Counted from the stretch's first letter, positions 41,514-50,372 are shown. The stretch is 64,000 nt of DNA from Amycolatopsis nalaikhensis (GCF_030264295.1 NZ_CP127173.1:4781501-4845500), one strand, 5' to 3'. Numbers and translations: made by a program. The notes: generated by a model from the sequence alone, not told the origin.

Positions 41514-42408
41514 ATGGAGCACGACGAGTGGTCGCGGCGGCAGTTGTTCCGGCGGTCCGCGCTGATGGGCGCGGCCGTTCTGGGCGGGCCCGTGCTGCTT
41601 TCCGCGTGTACGTCGACGTCGTCCGGTGACGCCCTGCAGGCGGCGAAGGACGCGAAGAAGATCAAGATCGGGATCGCGAACGAATCCCCGTACGGGTACA
41701 CCGACCAGAGCGGGAAGGTCACCGGCGAAGCGCCCGAAGTGGCGCGCGCGGTCTTCAAGAACCTCGGGATCGACAATGTCGAGGCCAGCGCCGTCGCCTT
41801 CGACCAGCTGATCCCGGCGCTCAACGCGAAGCAGTACGACGTCGTGGCGGCCGGTATGAACATCACCGCGAAACGCTGCGGCCAGGCCGCTTTCTCGATC
41901 CCGGACTACTCGGCCCTGACCGCGCTGCTGGTGCCGAAGGGCAACCCGCAGCAGGTGCTGAAGTTCGAGGACATCGCGGCGAAGAAGGTCAAGGTCGCGG
42001 TGCTGTCCGCGGCGGTCGAAAAGGGCTACGCGACCGACGCCGGCGTGCCCGAGAGCCAGATCGAGACGCTGGACTCGCAGGACAACATGCTCCGGGCCGT
42101 CACCGACGGCCGCGTCTACTGCGCGGCCCTCACCGACATCTCGCTGAAGGACGTGCTGAAGAAGAACCCGGGCGCGGCCGCCGAGGTCACGCAGGGGTTC
42201 GACCCGGTCAAGGACGGCAAGCCGGTGATCTCGGCCGGCGGGTTCGTCTTCCGCACCGCGGACAAGCCGTTGCTCGACGCCTTCAACGCCGAGGCTCAAG
42301 AAGCTGCACGACAGCGGGGAGTGGACGAAGATCGTCACGCCCTTCGGCTTCACGCAGGCGAACCTGCCGAAGCCGGACGTGACCACCGAGAAGCTCTGCG
42401 CCGCGTAA
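41514..42408 (+). CDS. ehuB: Ectoine/hydroxyectoine ABC transporter substrate-binding lipoprotein, with apparent frameshift
   Basis: 297 aa after correction. It has a twin-arginine-like segment (SRRQLFRR) and a lipobox (LLSACTS), so it is membrane-anchored. The bilobed family 3 binding-protein core follows: KKIKIGIANESPYGYTD, VAAGMNITAKRC. At 42291-42297 GAGGCTC breaks the frame. Removing one G yields NAELKKLHDSGEWTKIVTPFG and the C-terminus LCAA ending at 42408. Everything after the break fits the family, so a sequence error is likely. First gene of an ehuBCDA-type importer. Confidence 0.85.
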
Positions 42409-42421
42409 CGGGACGGTTGTC

Positions 42422-43132
42422 GTGTCGAACGTGTCGCACATCGTCGCGTCGATCCTCGACGGCCTGGTCGCGACGGCGGAAGCCGCGCTCGGCGGGATCG
42501 CCCTGACCGTGGTGCTTTCGCTCGTCGCGGGCCTCGCCCTGCTCTCGCCGCGGTGGCCCGTGCGGGCGGTCGCGCGGGTGTACGTCGAGGTCTTCCGCGG
42601 GACGTCGGAAGTCGTGCAGCTGTTCTGGCTGTACTTCGTGCTGCCGGTGCTCGTCGGGTTCCAGCTGGTCCCGATGTTCGCCGGCATCCTGGTGCTGGGC
42701 CTCAACCACGGCGCGTACGGCGCGGAGGTCGTCCGCGGCGCCGTGCAGTCCGTGCCGAGGGCCCAGCACGAAGGCGCGCTCGCGCTGAACCTTTCGCCGG
42801 CGCAGCGCATGACGCGGGTGATCCTGCCGCAGGCGTTCGTCGAGATGCTGCCGCCGTTCAACAACCTGTTCATCCAGCTGCTGAAGAGCACCGCGCTGCT
42901 GTCGTTCATCTCCGCCGGTGAGATCGCCGAGCGCGGTGAGCTGCTGCGGCCGGTGTTCGGCGCCGACATCGGCTGGATCTACGGCACCGAACTGGTCCTC
43001 TACCTGCTGCTCGCCGTCGTGATCACGACGGGCATGCGGGCACTGGAGCGGTGGGCGGCCCGGCGGCTCGGCCGGACGCCGTCGGCGCGGCGCACCCGCG
43101 TGCCGATCACCGAGGCGGGAGGTGCCGGGTGA
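42422..43132 (+). CDS. ehuC: Ectoine ABC transporter permease EhuC
   Basis: A 236-residue membrane permease with five helices and the EAA-type loop GAVQSVPRAQHEGALALNLSP for contact with the ATPase. It belongs to the HisM family of polar amino acid permeases. GTG start; its stop overlaps the start of ehuD (GTGA). The Ehu family name follows from gene order and from the similarity of the binding protein to EhuB; a general polar amino acid importer cannot be fully excluded. Confidence 0.85.
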   Translation: MSNVSHIVASILDGLVATAEAALGGIALTVVLSLVAGLALLSPRWPVRAVARVYVEVFRGTSEVVQLFWLYFVLPVLVGFQLVPMFAGILVLGLNHGAYGAEVVRGAVQSVPRAQHEGALALNLSPAQRMTRVILPQAFVEMLPPFNNLFIQLLKSTALLSFISAGEIAERGELLRPVFGADIGWIYGTELVLYLLLAVVITTGMRALERWAARRLGRTPSARRTRVPITEAGGAG

Positions 43133-43785
43133 ACTGGGACTGGCAGGCCGCCGCCGACGCGGTCCCGTTGCTGCTCAAGGGGTTGCTGGTCACGGTCGAG
43201 CTGACATTGCTCGGCTCCGCCGTCGCCTACGTGCTGGGCCTGGTGCTGGCGTTGCTGCGCCGGTCCGGGATCCCGGTGCTGGCACAGGCGGTGTGGCTGT
43301 TCATCGAGTTCGTCCGCAGCACGCCGCTGCTGATCCAGGTCTTCGTGCTGTACTGGCTGGTGCCGCCGGTGACGGGCTTCAAGATGTCGGCCTTCGTCAC
43401 CGGCGTCGTCGCGCTCGGCGTGCACTACGCGACCTACACCGCCGAGGTGTACCGCGCCGGGATCGACGCCGTCCCGAAAGGACAGTGGGAGGCGGCGGTC
43501 GCGCTGAACCTGCCGCGCTCGCGCGTGTGGACGGCGGTCGTGCTGCCGCAGGCGATCCCGCGGGTGCTGCCCGCGCTCGGCAACTACACGATCTCGATGT
43601 TCAAGGAAACCCCGCTGCTGCTGGCGATCGGCGTGCTCGACGTGCTCAACCGCGCCAAGGAGGTCGGCGCGGAAACCTTCCGAGTCGTCGAGCCGTACAC
43701 CCTCGCGGGCGTGCTGTTCCTGCTGGTCAGCCTGCCCGCTTCGCTGCTGGTCCGACGATTGGAACGCCGTGCCGAACGTGTCTGA
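43129..43785 (+). CDS. ehuD: Ectoine ABC transporter permease EhuD
   Basis: A 218-residue second permease with the EAA loop GIDAVPKGQWEAAVALNLPRS and HisM-type helices (VELTLLGSAVAYVLGLVLALL). The two permeases form the heterodimeric channel. GTG 43129 overlaps the ehuC stop. Confidence 0.85.
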   Translation: MNWDWQAAADAVPLLLKGLLVTVELTLLGSAVAYVLGLVLALLRRSGIPVLAQAVWLFIEFVRSTPLLIQVFVLYWLVPPVTGFKMSAFVTGVVALGVHYATYTAEVYRAGIDAVPKGQWEAAVALNLPRSRVWTAVVLPQAIPRVLPALGNYTISMFKETPLLLAIGVLDVLNRAKEVGAETFRVVEPYTLAGVLFLLVSLPASLLVRRLERRAERV

Positions 43786-44557
43786 CACCGCGATGATCCG
43801 GTTTTCGGGCGTGGTCAAGAGATTCGGCGACCACGTCGTGCTCGACGGGCTCGACTTCACCGTGGCGCCGGGGGAGTTCGTCTCGCTGATCGGCCCGAGC
43901 GGGTCCGGCAAGACGACGATCCTGCGGCTGCTGATGACGCTGGAGAAGGTCGACGGCGGCACCATCGACGTCGGCGGCGAGTGCCTCAGCCACGAACGCC
44001 GGGGCGAGCGCCTGCTGCCGGCGAGCGAAAAGCACCTGCGCACGGCCCGGCGCCGGATCGGCATGGTGTTCCAGCAGTTCAACCTGTTCCCCAACATGAA
44101 CGTGCTGCGCAACATCACCGAGGCGCCGGTCCGCTCGCTCGGCCTGCCGCCCGCCGAAGCCGAGCAGCGCGCCCGTGAGCTGCTCGGCATGGTCGGGCTC
44201 GAGGACAAGGCGGACGCACACCCGACGAAGCTGTCCGGCGGTCAGCAGCAGCGGGTCGCGATCGCGCGGGCGCTCGCGATGCGGCCCGACGTGCTGCTGC
44301 TCGACGAGGTGACCTCGGCGCTGGACCCCGAGCTCGTCGCGGACGTCCTGCGCGTGCTGCGCGAGATCGCCACTGGTACGGACATCACCATCCTGTGCGT
44401 GACGCACGAGATGCAGTTCGCCCGCGACGTCTCGGACCGGGTGATGATGTTCGACCACGGCCGCGTGCTGGAGGAGGCACCGCCGGAGAAGCTGTTCAGC
44501 GACCCCGAACACGAGCGGACGAAGGAGTTCCTCCGTGCGGTGATCGAGCGGCGCTAG
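43769..44557 (+). CDS. ehuA: Ectoine ABC transporter ATP-binding protein EhuA
   Basis: A 262-residue ABC ATPase with Walker A GPSGSGKTT, the signature LSGGQQQRVAIARALA, Walker B DVLLLDEVTSALDPE and the H-loop CVTHEM, as in polar amino acid importers. It overlaps ehuD by 17 bp; an internal ATG (43793) is an alternative start. The operon takes up compatible solutes as osmoprotectant or food. Its stop overlaps the convergent cysteine hydrolase. Confidence 0.88.
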   Translation: MPNVSDTAMIRFSGVVKRFGDHVVLDGLDFTVAPGEFVSLIGPSGSGKTTILRLLMTLEKVDGGTIDVGGECLSHERRGERLLPASEKHLRTARRRIGMVFQQFNLFPNMNVLRNITEAPVRSLGLPPAEAEQRARELLGMVGLEDKADAHPTKLSGGQQQRVAIARALAMRPDVLLLDEVTSALDPELVADVLRVLREIATGTDITILCVTHEMQFARDVSDRVMMFDHGRVLEEAPPEKLFSDPEHERTKEFLRAVIERR

Positions 44558-45087
44558 AGGCCCGCCAAGATGTCCTTTGTGGACTTCACGGTGGCGAACT
44601 GGTTCGCCAGGTTCGCCGCGGTGACGCGGGACAGCTCGTCCGCGGTCACCTCCGGCAGGTCGAACGTGAAGGTCGCGTCGAGCGCGAAGGTCACCTCGTA
44701 GCCGAAGTTCCCGCCCATCCGCGCGGTGGTTTCGCAGCAGAAGTTCGTCTGGATGCCGGCGACGACGAAGCTCGTGATGCCGCGCTTGCGCAGCCACGCG
44801 TCGAGGTCGACGTCGCCGATGAAGGCCGAGTTGACCTGCTTGCCGAACACCAGGTCCGGCCGTGCGCCGTCGAGTTCGGGCTTGAAGTCGTTGCCGGGCT
44901 GGCCGGGCCGCAGCGGCGAATCCGGCTTCGTGGAGTCGTGGCGCACGAGGACCACCGGGAGCCGCCGCTCCTGCCAGGCGTCGAGGAGCGCCTTCATGTT
45001 CGCTTCGGCGCCGGGGTTGTTGCGCGGGCCCCAGAAGTCCGCGTCGTCGAACCCGCGCTGGACGTCGATCAGGATGAGTGCCGTCAT
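44554..45087 (-). CDS. Isochorismatase-like cysteine hydrolase
   Basis: A 177-residue enzyme with the catalytic triad of the family: Asp (LILIDVQRGF), Lys (VFGKQVNSAF) and Cys (GIQTNFCCETTARMGG). Members hydrolyse isochorismate, nicotinamide, carbamoyl groups or related amides. Here a nearby GlxA/AraC regulator suggests control of an amide or amino acid catabolic step; the substrate is unknown. It shares the divergent promoter with that regulator. Confidence 0.88.
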   Translation of the reverse strand: MTALILIDVQRGFDDADFWGPRNNPGAEANMKALLDAWQERRLPVVLVRHDSTKPDSPLRPGQPGNDFKPELDGARPDLVFGKQVNSAFIGDVDLDAWLRKRGITSFVVAGIQTNFCCETTARMGGNFGYEVTFALDATFTFDLPEVTADELSRVTAANLANQFATVKSTKDILAGL

Positions 45088-45126
45088 GGCGTCGAGTCTC
45101 GCGGGCTTCCGGCACGGGAGGGGAGT

Positions 45127-45159
45127 GGCAGAAGACGCGCGATGCGGTACTTTTCTGCC
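45127..45159. promoter_or_regulatory. Operator-like inverted repeat in the divergent promoter
   Basis: GGCAGAA (45127-45133) and TTCTGCC (45153-45159) form an inverted repeat with a 19-bp spacer just before the AraC-type regulator. It may be the regulator's own site. Confidence 0.45.
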
Positions 45160-46122
45160 ATGCGCACGATCGGCGTTCTGCTGCTGCCGGGCACCCGGAT
45201 GTTCGACTTCGCGGTGATCGGCGAGGTCTGGGGCCAGGACCGCACGGACAGCGGGATCGGCCCGTTCACCCTGCGGTTGTGCAGCCCGGGCCGGGTGCGC
45301 ACCACGACGTCGCCCTTCGGGGACGTCCCGGCGACGCACGGACTCGCCGGGCTCGACGGCTGCGACCTCGTGCTGGCACCGGGCCGCGACGACCCCCTCG
45401 CGCCGGTGCCCCCGGCGGCGGTGACCGCGCTGCGGCGGGCGCACCGGGACGGGCGGACCGTCGCCGCGCTGTGCTCCGGGGCGTTCACGCTGGCCGCCGC
45501 CGGGCTCCTCGACGGCCGCCCGGCCACCACGCACTGGCGTGACCTCGACGCGCTGGCCCGCGTCGCGCCACGAGCGGACCTCCAGCGCGACGTGCTCTAC
45601 ACCGACGACGGCGGTGTCCTGACGTCGGCGGGGGTCGTCGGCGGCCTCGACCTGTGCCTGCACCTGGTCCGGCGTGACCACGGCGCGGACGTCGCGGCCG
45701 CGCTCGCCCGCCGCCTGGTGATGCCGCCGATGCGGGAAGGCGGGCAGCGGCAGTACGTCGACACCCCCTTGCCGCCGGTCGCGGAACAGCCGGGCCTGGC
45801 GTCCACAATGGACTGGGCGCTGGCGCGGCTCGGGTCCGGGATCGGCGTCGAGGACCTCGTCGGGCACGCGCGGATGAGCGAGCGGACGTTCCACCGCGAG
45901 TTCGCCGCGGCCACGGGCGTGACGCCGGGTCGCTGGCTGCGCGTCCAGCGTGTCCGGTACGCACAGCGGCTGCTGGAGACGACGTCGCTGCCGGTCGAGC
46001 GCGTCGCGCAACGCTCCGGCCTGGGAACGGCGGCCAACCTGCGACGTCGGATGCGGGCCGAAGTGGGCGTCGGCCCGGACAGCTATCGGCGCACGTTCCG
46101 AAGAGTTACCGTCGAGGCATGA
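45160..46122 (+). CDS. GlxA-type transcriptional regulator (DJ-1/PfpI domain plus AraC domain)
   Basis: A 320-residue fusion of an N-terminal DJ-1/PfpI-like sensor (VLLLPGTRMFDFAVIGEVWG; AALCSGAFTLAAAGLLDG with the nucleophile-position Cys) and a C-terminal AraC helix-turn-helix (MDWALARLGSGIGVEDLVGH, MSERTFHREFAAATG). Such regulators usually activate small-molecule catabolism genes. A second in-frame ATG (45142) would add six residues. It overlaps the next gene by ATGA, and is divergent to the cysteine hydrolase, the likely target. Confidence 0.88.
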   Translation: MRTIGVLLLPGTRMFDFAVIGEVWGQDRTDSGIGPFTLRLCSPGRVRTTTSPFGDVPATHGLAGLDGCDLVLAPGRDDPLAPVPPAAVTALRRAHRDGRTVAALCSGAFTLAAAGLLDGRPATTHWRDLDALARVAPRADLQRDVLYTDDGGVLTSAGVVGGLDLCLHLVRRDHGADVAAALARRLVMPPMREGGQRQYVDTPLPPVAEQPGLASTMDWALARLGSGIGVEDLVGHARMSERTFHREFAAATGVTPGRWLRVQRVRYAQRLLETTSLPVERVAQRSGLGTAANLRRRMRAEVGVGPDSYRRTFRRVTVEA

Positions 46123-46892
46123 CCGAGTACGAGCACATCCTGGTCAAGCGGGACGGCGACACCGTCACGATCACCATGAACCGGGCGGCGCGGCGCAATT
46201 CCCTGTCCGCGGACCACCTCGCCGAGCTGCTGGCGGCGTTCCACGAAGCGGGGACGTCGGACGCGACCGGCATCGTGCTGGCCGGGGCCGGGCCGGTGTT
46301 CTCCGCCGGGCACGACTTCGGCGACGTCGCCGCGCGCGACCTGATGGGTGTGCGCGAGCTGCTGACGCTGTGCACGGACCTGATGAAGACCATGCAGTCG
46401 GTGCCGCAGGTGGTCGTCGCGCGGGTGCACGGCCTGGCCACGGCGGCGGGCTGCCAGCTGGTGGCGTCGTGCGACCTCGCCGTGGCGGCGGAGTCGGCGG
46501 GCTTCGCGCTGCCAGGCGGCAAGGGCGGCTGGTTCTGCCACACCCCGGCGGTGCCGGTGGCCCGGTCGATCGGCCGCAAGCGCCTGATGGAGCTGGCCCT
46601 GACCGGCGACGTCGTCGACGCGCCGACGGCGTTGGAGTGGGGCTTGGTCAACCGCGTCGTCCCCGACGACCAGCTGGACGACGCCGTCGCGGACCTGCTC
46701 GCGCGGGCCACGCGCGGCAGCCGGGCCAGCAAGGCGATGGGCAAGGTGACGCTGTACGCCCAGCTCGACCGGCCCGAGGCGGACGCGTACGCGATCGCGC
46801 TGGAGGTCATGGCCTCGGCGTCCCAGCTGCCCGGCGCCCGCGAAGGCATGGCGGCGTTCCTGGAGAAGCGCAAGCCCTCCTGGCCCGACTGA
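46119..46892 (+). CDS. Enoyl-CoA hydratase/isomerase family protein
   Basis: A 257-residue crotonase-fold protein with the oxyanion-hole motifs FSAGHDFGDVAARD and AAGCQLVASCDLAVAAESA. The segment ALPGGKGGWFCHTPAVPVARSIG departs from the usual catalytic Glu region, so the reaction may differ from plain enoyl-CoA hydration (ECHDC3-like). Its ATG overlaps the regulator stop. A strong palindrome follows the gene. Confidence 0.85.
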   Translation: MTEYEHILVKRDGDTVTITMNRAARRNSLSADHLAELLAAFHEAGTSDATGIVLAGAGPVFSAGHDFGDVAARDLMGVRELLTLCTDLMKTMQSVPQVVVARVHGLATAAGCQLVASCDLAVAAESAGFALPGGKGGWFCHTPAVPVARSIGRKRLMELALTGDVVDAPTALEWGLVNRVVPDDQLDDAVADLLARATRGSRASKAMGKVTLYAQLDRPEADAYAIALEVMASASQLPGAREGMAAFLEKRKPSWPD

Positions 46893-46894
46893 CC

Positions 46895-46918
46895 CCGAGC
46901 TTTCACGTGAAAGCTCGG
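46895..46918 (+). terminator. Palindromic terminator after the enoyl-CoA hydratase gene
   Basis: A perfect 24-nt palindrome (12-bp arms, core TTTCACGTGAAA) starts three bases after the stop. The central TCACGTGA could also be a protein site. Confidence 0.7.
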
Positions 46919-46934
46919 CTTTCGCTGCCGCGAG

Positions 46935-46959
46935 ACCATACCGTACCGTATAGTATGGT
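46935..46959. promoter_or_regulatory. Operator over the TetR gene start, with leaderless -10 box
   Basis: ACCATAC (46935-46941) and GTATGGT (46953-46959) form an inverted repeat that covers a -10 box TATAGT (46949-46954). The GTG of the TetR gene follows after eight bases, so the gene is probably leaderless and autorepressed. Confidence 0.6.
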
Positions 46960-46962
46960 CGC

Positions 46963-47466
46963 GTGGTGGCGAGCAAACGGGACTGGCTGGACGCGGGATT
47001 GGTGCTGCTGGCGGAGCAGGGGGCGCCGTCGGTGACCATCGAGAAGCTCACCGAGCGGCTCGGGTTGTCGAAGGGCTCCTTCTACCACCACTTCAAAGGC
47101 ATGAGCGGCTACCGCACCGCGCTGCTGGAGCACTTCGAGACCGAACGCACCACCCGGTTCGTCGAGCAGGCCGAACAGGCGGCGGGCGACAAGCTGCGCA
47201 CGCTCATGGACCTCGTCATCGCGCCGGGACCCGGCCCGGAGCTCGAGATCGCCGTCCGGGCCTGGGCCCTGCAGGACGCCGAGGCGCGGGAGGTCCAGGA
47301 ACGCATCGACCGGACCCGCGCGGACTACCTGGCCGAGATCTGCGGCGACGCCGAACTCGGGCAGGCGCTGTACCTCGTCGTCGTCGGCGCGGGGCAGGTC
47401 GTGCCGCCGCTGTCCGGGCGGCGGTTGAAAAACGCGTTGGAACTCGTTCTGGGGAGACGGAAATGA
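46963..47466 (+). CDS. TetR family regulator
   Basis: A 167-residue regulator with the helix-turn-helix VTIEKLTERLGLSKGSFYHHFKG and a helical C-terminal domain (IDRTRADYLAEICGDAELGQALYLVVVGAG). GTG 46963 is supported by the leaderless -10/operator arrangement. Its stop overlaps the start of the DUF2867 gene (AATGA), so it probably controls that gene and itself. Confidence 0.88.
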   Translation: MVASKRDWLDAGLVLLAEQGAPSVTIEKLTERLGLSKGSFYHHFKGMSGYRTALLEHFETERTTRFVEQAEQAAGDKLRTLMDLVIAPGPGPELEIAVRAWALQDAEAREVQERIDRTRADYLAEICGDAELGQALYLVVVGAGQVVPPLSGRRLKNALELVLGRRK

Positions 47467-47927
47467 CCGAACCTTTTCTCGACGGCGCCGACTACGTCGA
47501 ATTCAAGGAGGTCGAGAGCGAGAACAGCCTGCGCGAGTTCGTCGCGGGCGTGTTCGGCTGGTCGCCCGCGTGGGTGAAGGCGCTCTTCGGCGTCCGGTAC
47601 CTGCTCGCGAAAGCCCTGCGGCTGGACACGGCGGCGGTTCCGCGCACCGGGCGCCTCCGGCCCGAGGACATCGGGTTCGAGCCCGACGACCGGGTCGCGT
47701 TCTTCACCGTCCGCGCCGGCGACCCGGAGCGGTACCTGGTCACCGGGGTCGACGACAGTCACCTGACCGGGTACCTCACGGTCGAAGCGGTGCCGCGCGG
47801 GTTCCGGCTCGGCACGGTCGTGCACTTCCACAACCGCGTCGGCCCGGCCTACTTCGCGCTGATCAAGCCGTTCCACCACCTGGTGATCCGCGGGATGCTC
47901 AAGGCCGGAGCCGCTCGAACAGCATGA
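47463..47927 (+). CDS. DUF2867 family protein
   Basis: A 154-residue protein with DUF2867 features: N-terminal ENSLREFVAGVFGWSPAWVKALFGVRYLLAKALRL, middle AFFTVRAGDPERYLVTGVDDSHLTGYLT and C-terminal VVHFHNRVGPAYFALIKPFHHLVIRGML. The fold is of the SRPBCC type and often appears with TetR genes; function unknown. It overlaps the convergent NUDIX gene by 29 bp. Confidence 0.8.
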   Translation: MTEPFLDGADYVEFKEVESENSLREFVAGVFGWSPAWVKALFGVRYLLAKALRLDTAAVPRTGRLRPEDIGFEPDDRVAFFTVRAGDPERYLVTGVDDSHLTGYLTVEAVPRGFRLGTVVHFHNRVGPAYFALIKPFHHLVIRGMLKAGAARTA

Positions 47928-48444
47928 GCCGCGCCCACGCGGCGATCGACTGCGCGTCGGTGATCTCGCCGGCGAGGATCATCTTCTCGACGTCCTCGCG
48001 CGCGAACCACGCGCTGCGCATGTCCTGCTCCTCGTGCTCGCGCTCCGGCTCGCCCTCGGTGAGGTCCGTGGCGAGGAACACCCAGCCGCGCTGGCTGCTC
48101 ATGCCGGCCGCGACGTCCAGCCTGCCGAGCTCGACCATCGAGCCCGCGCGCAGGCCGGTCTCCTCGCGCAGCTCGCGCGCGGCGAGCTCGGCGGGCGGCA
48201 CGTCGGCCCGGTCGGGTGCGGTGCCCTGCGGGAACTCCCAGCGCCGTTCGCCGAGCGGGTAGCGGAACTGCTCGACCAGCCGGAACCGCTCGCCGTCCTG
48301 GGCGATGACGAGCGCGTACGCCGGCTTGTCGATCACGCCGTAGACGCCGGCCGAGCCGTCGGCGCGGCGGATCTCGTCCTCGCGCACGGTCATCCAGTTG
48401 TTCCGGTACACCTCGCGGGACGCGACACGCTGAATGGGGTCCAC
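47899..48444 (-). CDS. NUDIX hydrolase
   Basis: A 181-residue hydrolase of nucleoside diphosphate derivatives with the NUDIX box EFPQGTAPDRADVPPAELAARELREETGLRAG (metal-binding RELREETG). GTG 48444 follows a -10-like GATACT box at N6 on the minus strand, so it is probably leaderless. ADP-ribose pyrophosphatase-like activity is suggested by the box and by MSSQRGWVFLA. It lies head-to-head with nucS. Confidence 0.85.
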   Translation of the reverse strand: MDPIQRVASREVYRNNWMTVREDEIRRADGSAGVYGVIDKPAYALVIAQDGERFRLVEQFRYPLGERRWEFPQGTAPDRADVPPAELAARELREETGLRAGSMVELGRLDVAAGMSSQRGWVFLATDLTEGEPEREHEEQDMRSAWFAREDVEKMILAGEITDAQSIAAWARLMLFERLRP

Positions 48445-48468
48445 CCGCCCAGTATCCCGGACCTGTCC

Positions 48469-48474
48469 TACCCT
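48469..48474 (+). promoter_or_regulatory. Leaderless -10 box of nucS
   Basis: TACCCT is followed by six bases and the GTG of nucS, the usual leaderless actinobacterial spacing. Confidence 0.5.
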
Positions 48475-48480
48475 CCTCGG

Positions 48481-49140
48481 GTGCGTCTCGTGATCGCGCG
48501 GTGCCAGGTCGACTACGCCGGCCGGCTCACCGCCCACCTGCCGATGGCCACCCGCCTGCTGCTCGTGAAGTCCGACGGCTCGGTGTCGGTCCACTCCGAC
48601 GACCGCGCGTACAAGCCGTTGAACTGGATGAGCCCGCCCTGCTGGCTCATCGAGGACGGCAAGCTCTGGATCGTCGAGAACAAGCAGGGCGAGAAGCTGG
48701 TGATCTCGATCGAGGAGATCTTCCACGACCACGCCCAGGAGCTCGGCGCGGAACCGGGCCTGCAGAAGGACGGCGTCGAGGCGCACCTGCAGGAACTGCT
48801 GGCCGAGCACATCAAGACCCTCGGCGACGGCTACACGCTGGTCCGCCGCGAATTCCCGACGGCGATCGGCCCGGTCGACATCATGGCCCGCGACGCCGAG
48901 GGCCGGTCGGTGGCGGTGGAGATCAAGCGCCGCGGCGAGATCGACGGCGTCGAGCAGCTGACGCGGTACCTCGAGCTGCTCAACCGCGACCCGCTGCTGG
49001 CCCCGGTGCAGGGCGTGTTCGCGGCGCAGATCATCAAGCCGCAGGCGCGCACCCTGGCCGAGGACCGCGGGATCCGCTGCCTGACCCTGGACTACGACGA
49101 GCTGCGCGGCATCGAGTCCGACGAGTTCCGGCTGTTCTGA
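48481..49140 (+). CDS. nucS: Mismatch-specific endonuclease NucS/EndoMS
   Basis: NucS cleaves both strands at G-T, G-G and T-T mismatches and replaces MutS/MutL repair in most actinobacteria. The 219-residue protein has the N-terminal DNA-binding part (RLVIARCQVDYAGRL, MSPPCWLIEDG) and the nuclease core GPVDIMARDAEGRSVAVEIKRRGEIDGVEQL, with Asp and ExK catalytic residues. The C-terminus ends FRLF, resembling the short beta-clamp-binding tail reported for actinobacterial NucS. A TACCCT box six bases upstream fits a leaderless transcript. Confidence 0.95.
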   Translation: MRLVIARCQVDYAGRLTAHLPMATRLLLVKSDGSVSVHSDDRAYKPLNWMSPPCWLIEDGKLWIVENKQGEKLVISIEEIFHDHAQELGAEPGLQKDGVEAHLQELLAEHIKTLGDGYTLVRREFPTAIGPVDIMARDAEGRSVAVEIKRRGEIDGVEQLTRYLELLNRDPLLAPVQGVFAAQIIKPQARTLAEDRGIRCLTLDYDELRGIESDEFRLF

Positions 49141-49250
49141 AAGGACGTGCTGGTCAGGGCGTGCTCCGAGCCCGCCCGAGCAGGGCTTGGTTGAAATCGG
49201 CGATCTGCGCACGCTCGGCCTTGCCGCTGCCTTGGTCGTGGAGGCGCAAC

Positions 49251-49616
49251 TCATCGCGCGACAAACATGCACGAGTCCTTTCCCCTCACGTAGACGAGCC
49301 GGTCAGTCTCGTCGGTGATGGTGCACTGCGTGACGGGTCGATCTGCGTAGCCCGAGAGTGCGACCGCGACGGTGGTGCCCTTGTCCACGGTGATCTTGTG
49401 GGAGACGGGGGTCATGAACCCAGGCAGCTGCTCCGTGCGGACACCTCCCGGCGCGGTCGGGTCCGTGTAGGAGATCTGGTCGGCACCGAAGGCGCCGACG
49501 TTCAGCGTGATCTTCTGGGCAGCGGGTGCCGACACCGTCGGTGTTGCGGGCGGGGTTGAGACAGAGCAGCCCACGAGGGTCAGGACGGCGGCTACGGTGA
49601 TCAGTTTCGGGTTCAT
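49251..49616 (-). CDS. Small lipoprotein, MmpS-like fold
   Basis: A 121-residue lipoprotein with a lipobox (LTLVGCS) and a beta-rich domain (KITLNVGAFGADQISYTDP, SHKITVDKGTTVAVALSGYA, TQCTITDE). The pattern resembles the extracytoplasmic domain of mycobacterial MmpS proteins, with two Cys that may pair. No MmpL partner is nearby. Function unknown. Confidence 0.7.
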   Translation of the reverse strand: MNPKLITVAAVLTLVGCSVSTPPATPTVSAPAAQKITLNVGAFGADQISYTDPTAPGGVRTEQLPGFMTPVSHKITVDKGTTVAVALSGYADRPVTQCTITDETDRLVYVRGKDSCMFVAR

Positions 49617-49763
49617 GACAGGCGGTCGCAGTGGATCATGCCGCTGTTACGTGGCTGGCTGGGGTGCAGTAGAGGCACACACCCCGTAACCTCTCCCCAA
49701 GCGCACCTATGATCGAAATGGCCTCTGACGTGCGGTGAAAGATCCGAAGGCAGGTAGGGTTTC

Positions 49764-49997
49764 ATGGACCTCAGCTCCGGCTGTTCTGACGTGGAACCCG
49801 GCCGGTACGTCCACTACAAGGGCGGCGAATACGAAGTGCTCGGTGTCGCCCGGCACAGCGAAACCGAAGAGGAACTGGTCGTGTACCGCGCTCTCTACGG
49901 CGAGCGCGGGCTGTGGGTGCGGCCCAAGGCGATGTTCGCCGAGACCGTGGCGACCGCCGACGGCCCGGTGCCGCGGTTCCGCCGCGTCGAGGACTGA
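49764..49997 (+). CDS. DUF1653 domain protein
   Basis: A 77-residue protein matching DUF1653: GRYVHYKGGEYEVLGVARHSETEEELVVYRALYG and LWVRPKAMFAE. It is a small SH3-like beta domain found widely in bacteria; function unknown. A TATGAT box lies about 50 bp upstream (49708-49713). Confidence 0.88.
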   Translation: MDLSSGCSDVEPGRYVHYKGGEYEVLGVARHSETEEELVVYRALYGERGLWVRPKAMFAETVATADGPVPRFRRVED

Positions 49998-50372
49998 CGC
50001 CGGTCTCGGTGAAAAACCGGCCACCGGGCTGCCCGATGGGGCCGATACCGAATCGATGCCGAATTGGCGTATCTGATTCCGAGCTGTTTACTCCGCCAGG
50101 AAATCGTTAACCCGATAGTCGGGCCCGAAGTGATTTGATCCTTTCTCGTCGCGCCTTTCTGCGCTGTTCGGGTGAGTCCGGGATCTCATTCGGCGAACTC
50201 GTGCGACACTCGATTTCGAGGGGTTCCGCCGGTGCTGCCGGTGTGGCCGGAGGGTGGTGCGCTCGGCCGTCTTTCTTCGTCGTGCCAACGTTTCAGTCCG
50301 CCTTCGAGCTCGGGGTGCGCATGTCATCCGGCCGGCGTGCGCGCGATTTTCGTCTGCACGGAGGAGGATGTC
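49998..50372. other. Gene-free gap before the papain-like gene
   Basis: This 375-bp stretch has no convincing gene. Around 50070-50150 it is clearly richer in A and T than its surroundings (ATTGGCGTATCTGATTCC, AAGTGATTTGATCCTTTC), and it should hold the promoter of the next gene. The GGAGGA site before the next ATG is strong. Confidence 0.4.
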
